Below are positions 47,269 to 55,116 of a stretch of DNA of 64,000 nt, one piece after another (the stretch's first letter is position 1; each line of letters starts with the position of its first letter). The notes under the pieces are model-generated. The model saw only the letters and a list, made by a program, of their open reading frames with translations, had not been told where the DNA came from and ran no database searches. The stretch comes from Spirochaeta cellobiosiphila DSM 17781 (lineage in GTDB: Bacteria; Spirochaetota; Spirochaetia; DSM-17781): assembly GCF_000426705.1 (NCBI RefSeq), contig NZ_AUFW01000007.1:62001-126000 (forward strand), in the 5' to 3' direction. Made by a program: the position numbers and the translations under genes.

Positions 47269-47898
47269 GGACAGAAGGATCCGTAACAAAAAGAGAATCC
47301 CAAAAAGATAAACTAGCACATCAGCGAAGTTAAAGATTCCCATGCCTATGCGCCTGGTTAAATATTCTGAACTAATAAAATCCACAGCCCCATAGGGGGG
47401 AATGAGATAATTAACGGCGTTGCCCAAGGCTGCCGCCAGTAGCATTCCCCATAGATAGGCATAGGACTTGATCTTTGTGTAATGGAAAAAGAGAAACACC
47501 ATCCAAATGATACCACTGAACTTAATAAGGGCGATACTTCGAGGGCTCCAGGAGTGGAGGAAGCCAATTGATGGCAGCTGTATGTTAATGTAGGAAAGGC
47601 CATATATGAGAGCTATAAAAATTACGATCCGTAGCTTGTCGCCTCTAATAATCTTATTAACTAGCAGAAAGAGAGAACCATAAAGAAAGCCCAATAATGC
47701 TGAGTAGATAGCAGCATCCACATTATCCATTCCCAGGTAGAATGTTCCTGCACCGAAGGGTGTCTTATTATAAGTCAGGTAAAAGGATAGATCATCATTA
47801 ATGGGGACGTACTCGTTGAAAGGTAAGAGGAGCACCGCTAGTAGCTTGGTTACTGCGTCTATGAGGAACAGGAAGATGGGGAATTTGAGTTTATTCAT
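47188..47898 (-). CDS. Signal peptidase II (LspA)-like membrane protein with an altered active site
   Basis: This 236-residue protein has about five or six membrane helices. It carries LspA landmarks: an early IDAVTKLL segment, then GNAVNYL, GAVDFI and FNFADVLVYL. True LspA uses two Asp, one in GNxxDR and one in FNxAD. Here the second is kept, but the first position reads Asn (GNAVNY). At 236 residues it is longer than LspA (about 160). It may be a non-peptidase paralogue, or use a variant mechanism. Start is the ATG at 47898, with AGGGAG upstream. Confidence 0.65.
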   Translation of the reverse strand: MNKLKFPIFLFLIDAVTKLLAVLLLPFNEYVPINDDLSFYLTYNKTPFGAGTFYLGMDNVDAAIYSALLGFLYGSLFLLVNKIIRGDKLRIVIFIALIYGLSYINIQLPSIGFLHSWSPRSIALIKFSGIIWMVFLFFHYTKIKSYAYLWGMLLAAALGNAVNYLIPPYGAVDFISSEYLTRRIGMGIFNFADVLVYLFGILFLLRILLSLFTILKLNIQGICRYAKFRNGKGQRS

Positions 47899-48047
47899 GT
47901 ATGTTTTAAAACTCCCTTAAATAGGGCCTTCCCTTCTAATATAATCATCACTTCGTTAAAAAACCTGTTCCTCATGGTGTATGCAATATTTCTTATATTT
48001 AACAATTTCTTAACACTCTTATCCTATATTCAGGAAGGGAGTTAGTC

Positions 48048-48480
48048 ATGAAAAAAAAGAAAGTCTTATTTGTCTGTGTTCATAATAGTGCAAGAAGCCA
48101 ACTAGCGGAAGAGTCTCTACGAATAATATGGAAGTGAATGGTTTGAAGTCGAAAGTGCTGGTTTGGAACCGGGGAATATCAACCCTTATGTTATTGAAGC
48201 ATTAAAGCTTGAAGGAATCGATGTCACTCAGAAACAAACGAAAAGCGTTATGGATTTGTTTAAGGCTGAAAGACAATATGATTATGTCATTACTGTTTGT
48301 AGCAGAGATGTGGAAGAGAAATGCCCAGTATTCCCAGGAACAATGAAAAGAATGAACTGGCCGTTCCCTGATCCTGAAAAATTTCAAGGGAGCAAGGAAG
48401 AAATACTCCAACAGGTCATTGAACTTAAAGATGTCATAGGTGAAATGATTAAACAATTTATCGAAGCGAAAACAAAATAA
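48048..48480 (+). pseudogene. arsC: Arsenate reductase (low-molecular-weight phosphatase type), frameshifted
   Basis: A good ribosome site (GGAAGGGAG) precedes an ATG whose first 29 codons encode VLFVCVHNSARSQLAEE, including the phosphatase/arsenate reductase loop C-x5-R. The frame then hits TGA at 48135. Homology continues in the +1 frame from 48130 (GSEWFEVESAGLEPG) to the stop at 48478-48480, including TKSVMDLF and the VCSRDVEEKCPVFPG region. The break lies in an AT repeat (ATAATATGG), consistent with loss of two bases where a Tyr codon is expected. No other ars gene is nearby. It is either a real pseudogene or an assembly error. Confidence 0.85.
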
Positions 48481-48489
48481 GAATCTTAT

Positions 48490-48515
48490 AGGGGGATAGG
48501 ATGATCCCCTTTGTT
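48490..48515 (+). terminator. Weak terminator-like hairpin after arsC
   Basis: AGGGGGAT at 48490-48497 pairs with ATCCCCTT at 48504-48511, with a 6-nt loop and a short T-rich tail (TTTGTTTG). It lies 9 nt after the arsC stop. Confidence 0.55.
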
Positions 48516-48703
48516 TGAAAGGAAACAAAGATATCAGGTACTACTTAGGAACCTCTGTGATTTCAGTATTTACAAGCCAAACACAAATTGTTAAGTACTT
48601 TTGTTAAGCTAAATAAGAAAAAAAGCACAAAAAACTTCAAAATTCGCAAAAAAAGTTTCAAAAAACTTCTCGATATTCCAGAAACAGCTGAGAAGAAGCC
48701 TAT

Positions 48704-49066
48704 GTAAGGGGAAGAACCAAAGCCCACAAGCCAAGGACCCAAGCATACCGGCTTTCACCCCCTCTCCTTACCCCCGAGCGTTGCTCAGGGAAATAAACAA
48801 CAAAAGAAAAGGAACACGACAACAAAGCAACCCAACGCCAAAGGCCACGGCAAAGGGAAACAAGGTTACAGAGTTCCAGGCTTACGAAAAAAATCAGTAA
48901 GCCGCAAGGGCAGGCAAGAGCAAAGTTCAAAAAAGTGAACTTGCCAGAAAGCCGAAAGTCGAAAGATTTGTCCCAAGGACAAGGAAGAGATCTGAAGCCA
49001 AAGCGCAGTGTACTCCCTGTACATGAGCATTTGTCTTCAGATCGATGACGCCGTAGTTGGGACAAA
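48704..49066. ncRNA. Possible structured RNA or complex repeat: run of nested inverted repeats
   Basis: This gene-free stretch holds five consecutive inverted repeats. They are GTAAGGGG/CTCCTTAC enclosing AAAGCC/GGCTTT (48704-48771); CCCGAGC/GCTCAGGG (48773-48790); GGCTTAC/GTAAGCC (48879-48903); AAGTTCA/TGAACTT (48923-48942); and a three-tier hairpin, TTTGTCCCAA/TTGGGACAAA (48967-49066) enclosing GATCTGAAG/CTTCAGATC enclosing TGTAC/GTACA. It ends 28 nt before the HU/DUF4469 start codon. It is richer in G and C than the flanks. Either strand could be the functional one. It matches no RNA family I recognise. Confidence 0.45.
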
Positions 49067-49094
49067 GATGAGACGCCCCAGGAGAGTTATATTT

Positions 49095-49793
49095 ATGATT
49101 AATTACTATTTACACCAAAACAAACTAGGAACAGCAAAAGAAGACAGCCTCTTCATCGCCCGAGTCAAACCCAATCTTCATGTTAACCATGATGATATGA
49201 TTGGCTTGATGGCGAACAAGAACACCACCGTATCCCGACAGGACATTGTGGTTGTTATGGATCTACTAAAGGAAGTGTTAGAAGAACAACTGGTATTAGG
49301 AAATACGGTTAGTACGAACATTGGACGCTTTTATGTATCCCTGGGAGGAGGCTTTGCTTCGACTTCCGATGAATATGATAATACTAAGCATAGCCTTAGG
49401 ATAAAAGCTAAACCTAACACCCAATTAGTGAGTACCGTGCAAGGTAAGAGTAGCGTTTCCAGAGTTCGCTATAATCCTGTGACTCCTGTTATCGATACGA
49501 TCTATGATATGACAAGCCAAAGTTTTAGTTCTGATTTAGTAGCAGGTGCTCTTATTGAACTTAGGGGTAACTTATTTAAGGGTGAAGATTCTGATAAGGC
49601 AGGAGTGTTCTTTGTTAATTCTGATACGGATGTTGTGACTAAGATCAGCTCTGTTTATAGGACTTTGCCTTCTAGTATTTTGCTCTCTATACCCGAGGAT
49701 TTGGAAGCAGGGAATTACACGGTTGAGGTTCGGACTATGTCGGGATCTGTGTTGAGAACTGGATCTTATTATGATGAAGTGACTGTTATGTAG
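49095..49793 (+). CDS. HU-like DNA-binding protein with C-terminal DUF4469 (Ig-like) domain
   Basis: This 232-residue protein has an N-terminal HU/IHF-like fold (residues 1-95: LFIARVKPNLHVNHDDMIGLMA, VVVMDLLKEVLEEQL, GNTVSTNIGRFYVSLGG) and a beta-rich C-terminal domain of the DUF4469 type (about 130-230; IELRGNLFKGEDSDKAGVFF). Such proteins are abundant in Bacteroidetes and spirochaetes and are thought to bind DNA, with an unknown role for the Ig-like part. The start at 49095 is chosen because AGGAGAG lies 8 nt upstream; upstream in-frame ATGs fall inside the hairpin region. Strong terminator follows. Confidence 0.8.
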   Translation: MINYYLHQNKLGTAKEDSLFIARVKPNLHVNHDDMIGLMANKNTTVSRQDIVVVMDLLKEVLEEQLVLGNTVSTNIGRFYVSLGGGFASTSDEYDNTKHSLRIKAKPNTQLVSTVQGKSSVSRVRYNPVTPVIDTIYDMTSQSFSSDLVAGALIELRGNLFKGEDSDKAGVFFVNSDTDVVTKISSVYRTLPSSILLSIPEDLEAGNYTVEVRTMSGSVLRTGSYYDEVTVM

Positions 49794-49825
49794 ATCTCCC
49801 GTAGAACTTGTTTAAGTGATAATTT

Positions 49826-49859
49826 AAGCCCTCTTGGTTACGGCCAAGGGGGCTTTTTT
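49826..49859 (+). terminator. Terminator after the HU/DUF4469 gene
   Basis: A 12-bp stem with one G-T pair (AAGCCCTCTTGG / CCAAGGGGGCTT) and a TTACGG loop is followed by a T run. It marks the end of the core-like part of the window. Confidence 0.92.
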
Positions 49860-49879
49860 ATTTGTCCAGTGGAGAATTC

Positions 49880-50010
49880 TGTAGGTGACAAGTGTGGGTG
49901 AGGGAATTTGTCAATTGAGGAATTCTGTCATTGTCAATTGTCAGGTTGTCTGGGTGACAGGCTAAAATTGTCTGGGTGACAGGCTAAAATTCTGTCAGTG
50001 GCAATTGGGA
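49880..50010. repeat. Cluster of TGTCA/TGACA boxes with a perfect 22-bp tandem duplication
   Basis: The 22-bp unit TTGTCTGGGTGACAGGCTAAAA occurs twice head to tail at 49946-49967 and 49968-49989. Around it are further TGTCA or TGACA words (GGTGACAAG, TTTGTCAAT, CTGTCATTGTCAATTGTCAGG, TTCTGTCAGT), at least nine in about 130 bp. There is no gene in 49860-50287. The arrangement looks like clustered protein-binding sites or decayed tandem repeats. Confidence 0.7.
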
Positions 50011-50161
50011 GGGGGGAGATATGGGTAACAGTTGAGGTTCAGGATGGGATGGCAAACCCAATTATGTCACTTTTTACGAACATATATTCATATTGATCTA
50101 ATCTGTCTTTCATATGGCCCTCTGAACAGTTGTTAATATTGTTCATAACTATTGATTTTTT

Positions 50162-50192
50162 TTTACATTGATTGAGGATTTGCGTTTATAAT
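50162..50192 (+). promoter_or_regulatory. Possible promoter for the PHP-ATPase operon
   Basis: TTTACA at 50162 and a consensus TATAAT at 50187-50192 are 19 nt apart, slightly long for a vegetative promoter. They lie about 95 nt upstream of the PHP-ATPase start in the gene-free approach to the accessory region. Confidence 0.4.
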
Positions 50193-50287
50193 GGGGATTA
50201 TTTTGTATTTTTTAGGATTTTATTTGATCACGGGAAAAGTTGGGATGTAGTATGTTACATTCACAAAGGACAAAATTGAGGAGTAAT

Positions 50288-52426
50288 ATGAAAATTGATA
50301 TCCATGCACATACAAAAAAAGTAAAAAGCGGTGATGCTCCTCAAAGAAATATAGATGTTGAAAGATTTTATCAAATAATTAGAGAAACAGACGTACAAAT
50401 TTTAGCAATTACGAACCATAATCATTTTGATTTAGATCAATATTCAAGTTTTAGGGAAAAAGTAGAAGAATATTGTCAAATTTGGCCAGGTGTAGAATTA
50501 GATGTTCAAATAAAAGACGGTAGAGGTCATTTATTAATAATTGTTAATCCTACAAATTCTGAACAATTATCAGAAGAGATGGAAATATTACTTTCTCACT
50601 CGAGTGAAGAAAACTTATCGTTATCAATACAACAGGTAACTAAAATTTTTGACAAATTAGATCCAGTATATATATCTCATTATAATGTAAAGAAACCAGC
50701 ATTTTCAGATGACGATATAGAACTTCTTTTAAGCTTAGTTCAAAATAAAAATAGAGTTATAAAAGAAGCTATTGATTCGATTTCATGTGGAATCTTTTTA
50801 AGTCATGGTCACAGATCAATTTATGGATCTGATGTTACCAATTGGGATGACTACATTAGCAAATCAGAAGATCTACCGAATTTAAGATTACCCGTGGACA
50901 GCTTTGAACAATTTTGTTTTTTGTTACAAAAAGATGATTCCACAATAAATAGCATTTTAGAAAAGAAAAATTATGAAACAATAGTCCTTAATCCTTTTGG
51001 AGAAGATGAGCCTATTTCACTAAAGATTTACAATGATATAAATATTCTATTTGGATCTAAAGGAACAGGAAAAACTGAAATCTTAAAATCATTGAAAGAG
51101 TATTACAACAATCGTGGTATGAAAACAACCGTATATGAATCAAATAATGTTAATCTTTATGATCATTATGATATAAAAAGAAATAGTTTTAGATTTAATT
51201 TTGAACAAAACGGTATTGATTCTTGTGAGGAAGAAATTACATTTTTAAGAGATTCTACAGAATCAGGAATAACAAGTATTTCACAATACAAAAATTATTA
51301 CACGAATGAGATTCGAAATAAGATAGCTAAAAAATTAAAAATTGATAAATTAAAACTTATTGACGATTCTGAATATCATAGAAAATTCTCAAAAATTGAT
51401 GAATTATCACGAACTATAGATGATTTCTATAAATACTACTCAGATAACAAATTGTTTAAGGAAATCATTGGAGAGGTAATCCTTCAAAAATTTGATGTAT
51501 TATTTAATGAAATTTACGATCTTATTGATAATGATCTTGAAGAAAAATATATAAATTATCAATCAACCAAATTTTTTAATACAATTGTTAATGTATTCAA
51601 TAAACAGGTGAGTCGAAAAACTGGACAACCCAGAAAACCTACAAGTTGTGGTTTTAAATCTTACGCGAGTAATAGAATTAATGTTGAAAAATCAATAAAT
51701 AAAATTACAGATACACTAGAAATAAATATAAAACCAGCGAAAGAGCTCGTTGGTAATTTAGGAAAAAAAGGTAACCTATATTGCCAAACAAATGTTAAAT
51801 TCCAAAATGGAAAAATTTCTAAAAGTGAATATAAACCGATTATCGGCCGACAAAAAAATCCACAAAAATACTTTGCACGAAAATTATATAAAGTGAAAAG
51901 TAATGTATATGAAAGCCAGCTTTTTGAGCATATTTCAGAGTTAATATCTGATGAGTATGAAGAAATCACGAGTCTTGAAGATTTAATACTATTTTACAGA
52001 CATTTCTCAATTGAAGATGAATTATATAATCCTTCAAATGGTGAATCCTCAATGCTACTATTATACAATGAGTTAAAACAAGAAAAAGATGTCTACATGA
52101 TAGATGAACCAGAAAAAAGCTTAGGAAATGATTATATAAGTGATGTTATCGTTCCTTTATTAAATGAACATGCAAAACAAGATAAAAGAGTCATTATAGC
52201 AACTCATGATGCTAATATCGCAGTGCGTACTTTACCATACAATTCAATATATAGAGAGCATGATATAAAACAATATAATACGTATGAAGGAAATCCATTT
52301 TCTAATAACCTTATTTGTTCTAGTGATATAACAAAAAAAATTGACTGGAAGGAAATCAGTATGAGAACACTAGAAGGTGGAAAAAATGCATTTGGGGAAA
52401 GAGGTAAAATTTATGGAAATGTATAA
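50288..52426 (+). CDS. PHP-domain / SMC-like ATPase fusion (TrlF- or Ppl-like defence protein)
   Basis: This 712-residue protein has an N-terminal PHP domain: HAHT at residues 5-8, TNHNHFD near 40, GVELDV near 70 and GSDVTNWDDY near 180 supply metal ligands. An ABC/SMC-type ATPase follows: Walker A FGSKGTGKTEIL near 253, a signature-like NGESSMLLL near 582, Walker B MIDEPEKS near 603, and H-loop ATHDAN. This architecture is known from single-protein antiphage systems (Ppl class) and TrlF-like ATPases. The PHP part probably cuts phosphodiesters in an ATP-gated way. Start ATG at 50288 follows GAGGAGTAAT. It overlaps a small partner gene by 14 nt. Confidence 0.8.
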   Translation: MKIDIHAHTKKVKSGDAPQRNIDVERFYQIIRETDVQILAITNHNHFDLDQYSSFREKVEEYCQIWPGVELDVQIKDGRGHLLIIVNPTNSEQLSEEMEILLSHSSEENLSLSIQQVTKIFDKLDPVYISHYNVKKPAFSDDDIELLLSLVQNKNRVIKEAIDSISCGIFLSHGHRSIYGSDVTNWDDYISKSEDLPNLRLPVDSFEQFCFLLQKDDSTINSILEKKNYETIVLNPFGEDEPISLKIYNDINILFGSKGTGKTEILKSLKEYYNNRGMKTTVYESNNVNLYDHYDIKRNSFRFNFEQNGIDSCEEEITFLRDSTESGITSISQYKNYYTNEIRNKIAKKLKIDKLKLIDDSEYHRKFSKIDELSRTIDDFYKYYSDNKLFKEIIGEVILQKFDVLFNEIYDLIDNDLEEKYINYQSTKFFNTIVNVFNKQVSRKTGQPRKPTSCGFKSYASNRINVEKSINKITDTLEINIKPAKELVGNLGKKGNLYCQTNVKFQNGKISKSEYKPIIGRQKNPQKYFARKLYKVKSNVYESQLFEHISELISDEYEEITSLEDLILFYRHFSIEDELYNPSNGESSMLLLYNELKQEKDVYMIDEPEKSLGNDYISDVIVPLLNEHAKQDKRVIIATHDANIAVRTLPYNSIYREHDIKQYNTYEGNPFSNNLICSSDITKKIDWKEISMRTLEGGKNAFGERGKIYGNV

Positions 52427-52700
52427 TGCTGAAATAACAGAGGACGGAGAAAATAAATTTCTTACTTTAGAATTACCAGACAATGAATTACATATACCTC
52501 TAACTGAAGATGAAGAACAAAAGATAAAAGAAATATTTAATATACTTATTAAGGAATTAAAAAAAGGTGAATTTAACTTTCAATTTGAACAAACAAGAAA
52601 TAACCTCTATCAAAACATATCAGCAGAATATATAAGTCACCTCAATATAGAATTATCAGCAGTATATAATGAACTTAATGATTTTGGATTATTAGATTAA
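52413..52700 (+). CDS. Small acidic partner protein of the PHP-ATPase
   Basis: The product is 95 residues, soluble and acidic, with an early beta segment (ITEDGENKFLTLELPDNELH) and two helices. No family is recognised. It starts inside the end of the PHP-ATPase gene (14-nt overlap) with GAGGTAAAATTT as ribosome site; an upstream GTG at 52377 is less likely because it has no spaced ribosome site. Coupled translation suggests it works with the ATPase, possibly as an inhibitor or sensor. An attC-like site begins 15 nt after its stop. Confidence 0.7.
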   Translation: MEMYNAEITEDGENKFLTLELPDNELHIPLTEDEEQKIKEIFNILIKELKKGEFNFQFEQTRNNLYQNISAEYISHLNIELSAVYNELNDFGLLD

Positions 52701-52714
52701 AAGTAACACATGGG

Positions 52715-52822
52715 ATATAACAAAAAAATGAACCTGTCAATATCCGTTGTCATGCAAATTGCTTGCGCAATTTACACGCCAATCCCTTTGGGACGATCTT
52801 TCAGGTTATTTTGGCGTTATAT
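52715..52822 (+). mobile_element. attC-like recombination site A (complete)
   Basis: The outer boxes ATATAAC (52715-52721) and GTTATAT (52816-52822) are perfect complements. Inside them are 5-nt unpaired spacers (AAAAA and TTGGC). Inner boxes AATGAACCTG (52727-52736) and CAGGTTATT (52802-52810) pair fully once the G at 52730 is bulged out. This R''-spacer-L''-loop-L'-spacer-R' order with an extrahelical base is the hallmark of integron attC sites, whose bottom strand folds for the integrase. The 65-nt middle contains AAATTGC/GCAATTT. The R' core GTTATAT deviates from the GTTRRRY consensus at one position. Confidence 0.72.
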
Positions 52823-52911
52823 TGATATAGGGTAAAAGTTAAAATATGATTTAATGGGATAACCATCAAATATTTAACAATATGAGATAATCGACTAAGA
52901 GGTATGTGAAA

Positions 52912-55116
52912 ATGAAATCTATTACAAGTTTTGCTGATATTGATTCTCTAAGTCCAAATGATTTTGAGTCTTTTGTAAAAGATGTTTTTGAAAAATCTGG
53001 TTGGAGTGACGCATATATTACGAAAGTTGGAGTAGATTTTTCACATGGTGATGGTGGTGTAGACATTATTGCATATAAAAGAAAAAGGAAATTTGGAATA
53101 GAAGTTAAGCAGAGATCCATAAAAAATATTGTAGGAGTAAAAGCTCTTAATCAGGCCGTAACTGGAGCAAAATTATATAATGCAGAACAAGTTGTTTTAG
53201 TAACAAACTCATATTTTTCTTCGGAAGTAGTTCAAAGAGCTTTAACCTTAGGCGTTGAATTAGTTGATAGAGATAATCTACAAGATATGTGGATAAAAAA
53301 ATCATCTGAAATTGGGCGAAGTGATATCAAACCTAGATTATATCAAAAAGCTGTAATTGATGATTGTATTGAACACACAGAAAATGGCGCAACAAAGCTA
53401 TTGATTGAAATGGCTACAGGGTTAGGTAAAACTTACACTTCTGCATTATTGATAAAAGAAATTCTGAATATTTATCCATATAAGAAAATTCTTTTCCTTG
53501 TACATCAACTAGAAATAATGAACCAGTCTTATATTGCATATAAAAATGTTTTTGGTATTGGGAACTATAGTTATGCTGCATCTGTAGGTGGACAATTGTC
53601 TAATTTTAGTGAAGATTTTTCGTTTGGAGTGGTTAATTCTATTTATACCAATTTACCAAAGCTACAAAAAAATCTGTTTGATATTATTGTTATTGATGAA
53701 GCACACCATGCTCCGGCAAACATGTATACCCAGGTTTTGCATTATCTTTCACCAAAACTTCTAATAGGAATGACTGCTACTCCTTTCAGAGAAGATGGAA
53801 AGGATGTTTTTCATGTTTTTGGTGGTTTTGATGGGCACATAGGAAAATATGATTTAGTTTGGGCTCTAAAAAATAGAAGACTTGCATTTCCTAAATATGT
53901 TGTAATGCTCAATGATTTGAATGAGAAAGAGATTTCAAAGATTGAAAAAGGACTTTCTTTAGAAGATTTAGATAAAAAGTTTTTTCTTAATAAGAAAGAT
54001 GATGAAGTTATTAGATTAATTGAAGAAGCGGTAGAACAAGAAAATATTGAAAATCCCAAAGCCATCGTGTTTTGTCAGTCAATTGAACATATCAATCATT
54101 TAGTTCCTTTTTTTAAGCCAGGAACGGCAACTTACGTACATTCAAAAATGGCATCAGAGCAGAGAAGAAGTAATATAAGGAATTTTAGGGAACATGAGTT
54201 TCGTTATATTTTAGTATGCGATCTTTTTAATGAAGGAATTGACATACCTGAAACCAATATTCTTGTTTTTTTGAGGAATACAAAAAGCCGAAGAATTTGG
54301 TTACAGCAATTAGGACGTGGATTAAGAAAGACACCAAATAAAGAATATGTTCATGTCTTTGACTTTGTTGGTTCATTAGAAAGAATTAATGAGATTAATA
54401 GGTTGCAGAATGATTTAGGTGGTATTAAGAAAAAAGTCGAAAGCTACGATCTCGATGACGAGATCATAATTAACGATTTTATTGAAGTCAAATATAGTAA
54501 AAATGCGGTTCAAGTTCTTACTTTACTTGAAGAGCAAAAATGGAAATTGCTTCCTGTAATAAGGGCAAGAGAAATACTAGAAAATTATTATACTGTTAAC
54601 AATTCAATCCCTACTCCTGAAAAGATGTGTGAAGAATTAAAAGACATTTCAACAGATCAAATAAATACTCATTTTGGATCATATTGGGGCTATATTACAG
54701 CTGTATTTGGTAAGAATGAATCAATTTATTGCGATCTAAAAAAAAGATATGAAGAATGTTGTCGTAAGTTTAAAAGAGTCAATACAATACCTAAACCTTT
54801 AGATATTATTGTTGATACAAGAGTTGAAGGACTTGATATATTTGATTTAAAGAATATAAAAGATTTTAGCTTTCTCGAATCAGATACATTTAAACAAAAT
54901 GATACTACTTTAGAGATAGAAAATAAAAATGGAAGCATGAGACAGGAAGATGAAAATAGTTTTTTTCTAGAAATAATGAATGTCTTTAAAGATTTCAAAG
55001 ATCTTAATAAATTGACTGAAGAACAATTATCCTATATTGATGCTGAGTTCACTTCAAGATTTAATTTTTTAAATGAGTATAAAAAATGGGGTGAGAGTAG
55101 ACATGAGTCTAACTGA
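52912..55116 (+). CDS. Mrr-type nuclease fused to a superfamily 2 DEAH helicase
   Basis: This 734-residue protein has an N-terminal restriction-endonuclease-like (Mrr) domain at about residues 8-115. GDGGVDIIA near 47 supplies the Asp and GIEVKQR near 62 the E-x-K pair. A full SF2 helicase follows: MATGLGKTYTS near 167, VIDEAHH near 260, GMTATPF near 286, and QQLGRGLRK near 463. The last 250 residues match nothing I recognise. Proteins of this kind act in restriction-like phage defence. The ATG at 52912 is preferred to GTG 52906 because AAGAGGT is correctly spaced from it. It overlaps the next gene by 14 nt. Confidence 0.85.
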   Translation: MKSITSFADIDSLSPNDFESFVKDVFEKSGWSDAYITKVGVDFSHGDGGVDIIAYKRKRKFGIEVKQRSIKNIVGVKALNQAVTGAKLYNAEQVVLVTNSYFSSEVVQRALTLGVELVDRDNLQDMWIKKSSEIGRSDIKPRLYQKAVIDDCIEHTENGATKLLIEMATGLGKTYTSALLIKEILNIYPYKKILFLVHQLEIMNQSYIAYKNVFGIGNYSYAASVGGQLSNFSEDFSFGVVNSIYTNLPKLQKNLFDIIVIDEAHHAPANMYTQVLHYLSPKLLIGMTATPFREDGKDVFHVFGGFDGHIGKYDLVWALKNRRLAFPKYVVMLNDLNEKEISKIEKGLSLEDLDKKFFLNKKDDEVIRLIEEAVEQENIENPKAIVFCQSIEHINHLVPFFKPGTATYVHSKMASEQRRSNIRNFREHEFRYILVCDLFNEGIDIPETNILVFLRNTKSRRIWLQQLGRGLRKTPNKEYVHVFDFVGSLERINEINRLQNDLGGIKKKVESYDLDDEIIINDFIEVKYSKNAVQVLTLLEEQKWKLLPVIRAREILENYYTVNNSIPTPEKMCEELKDISTDQINTHFGSYWGYITAVFGKNESIYCDLKKRYEECCRKFKRVNTIPKPLDIIVDTRVEGLDIFDLKNIKDFSFLESDTFKQNDTTLEIENKNGSMRQEDENSFFLEIMNVFKDFKDLNKLTEEQLSYIDAEFTSRFNFLNEYKKWGESRHESN

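Noticed and set aside
48700-49065. Open frame of 121 codons on the minus strand in the hairpin region
   Set aside because: Its composition (Arg, Cys, Trp-rich) and lack of a ribosome site look like chance translation of structured DNA. The inverted repeats explain the region better.
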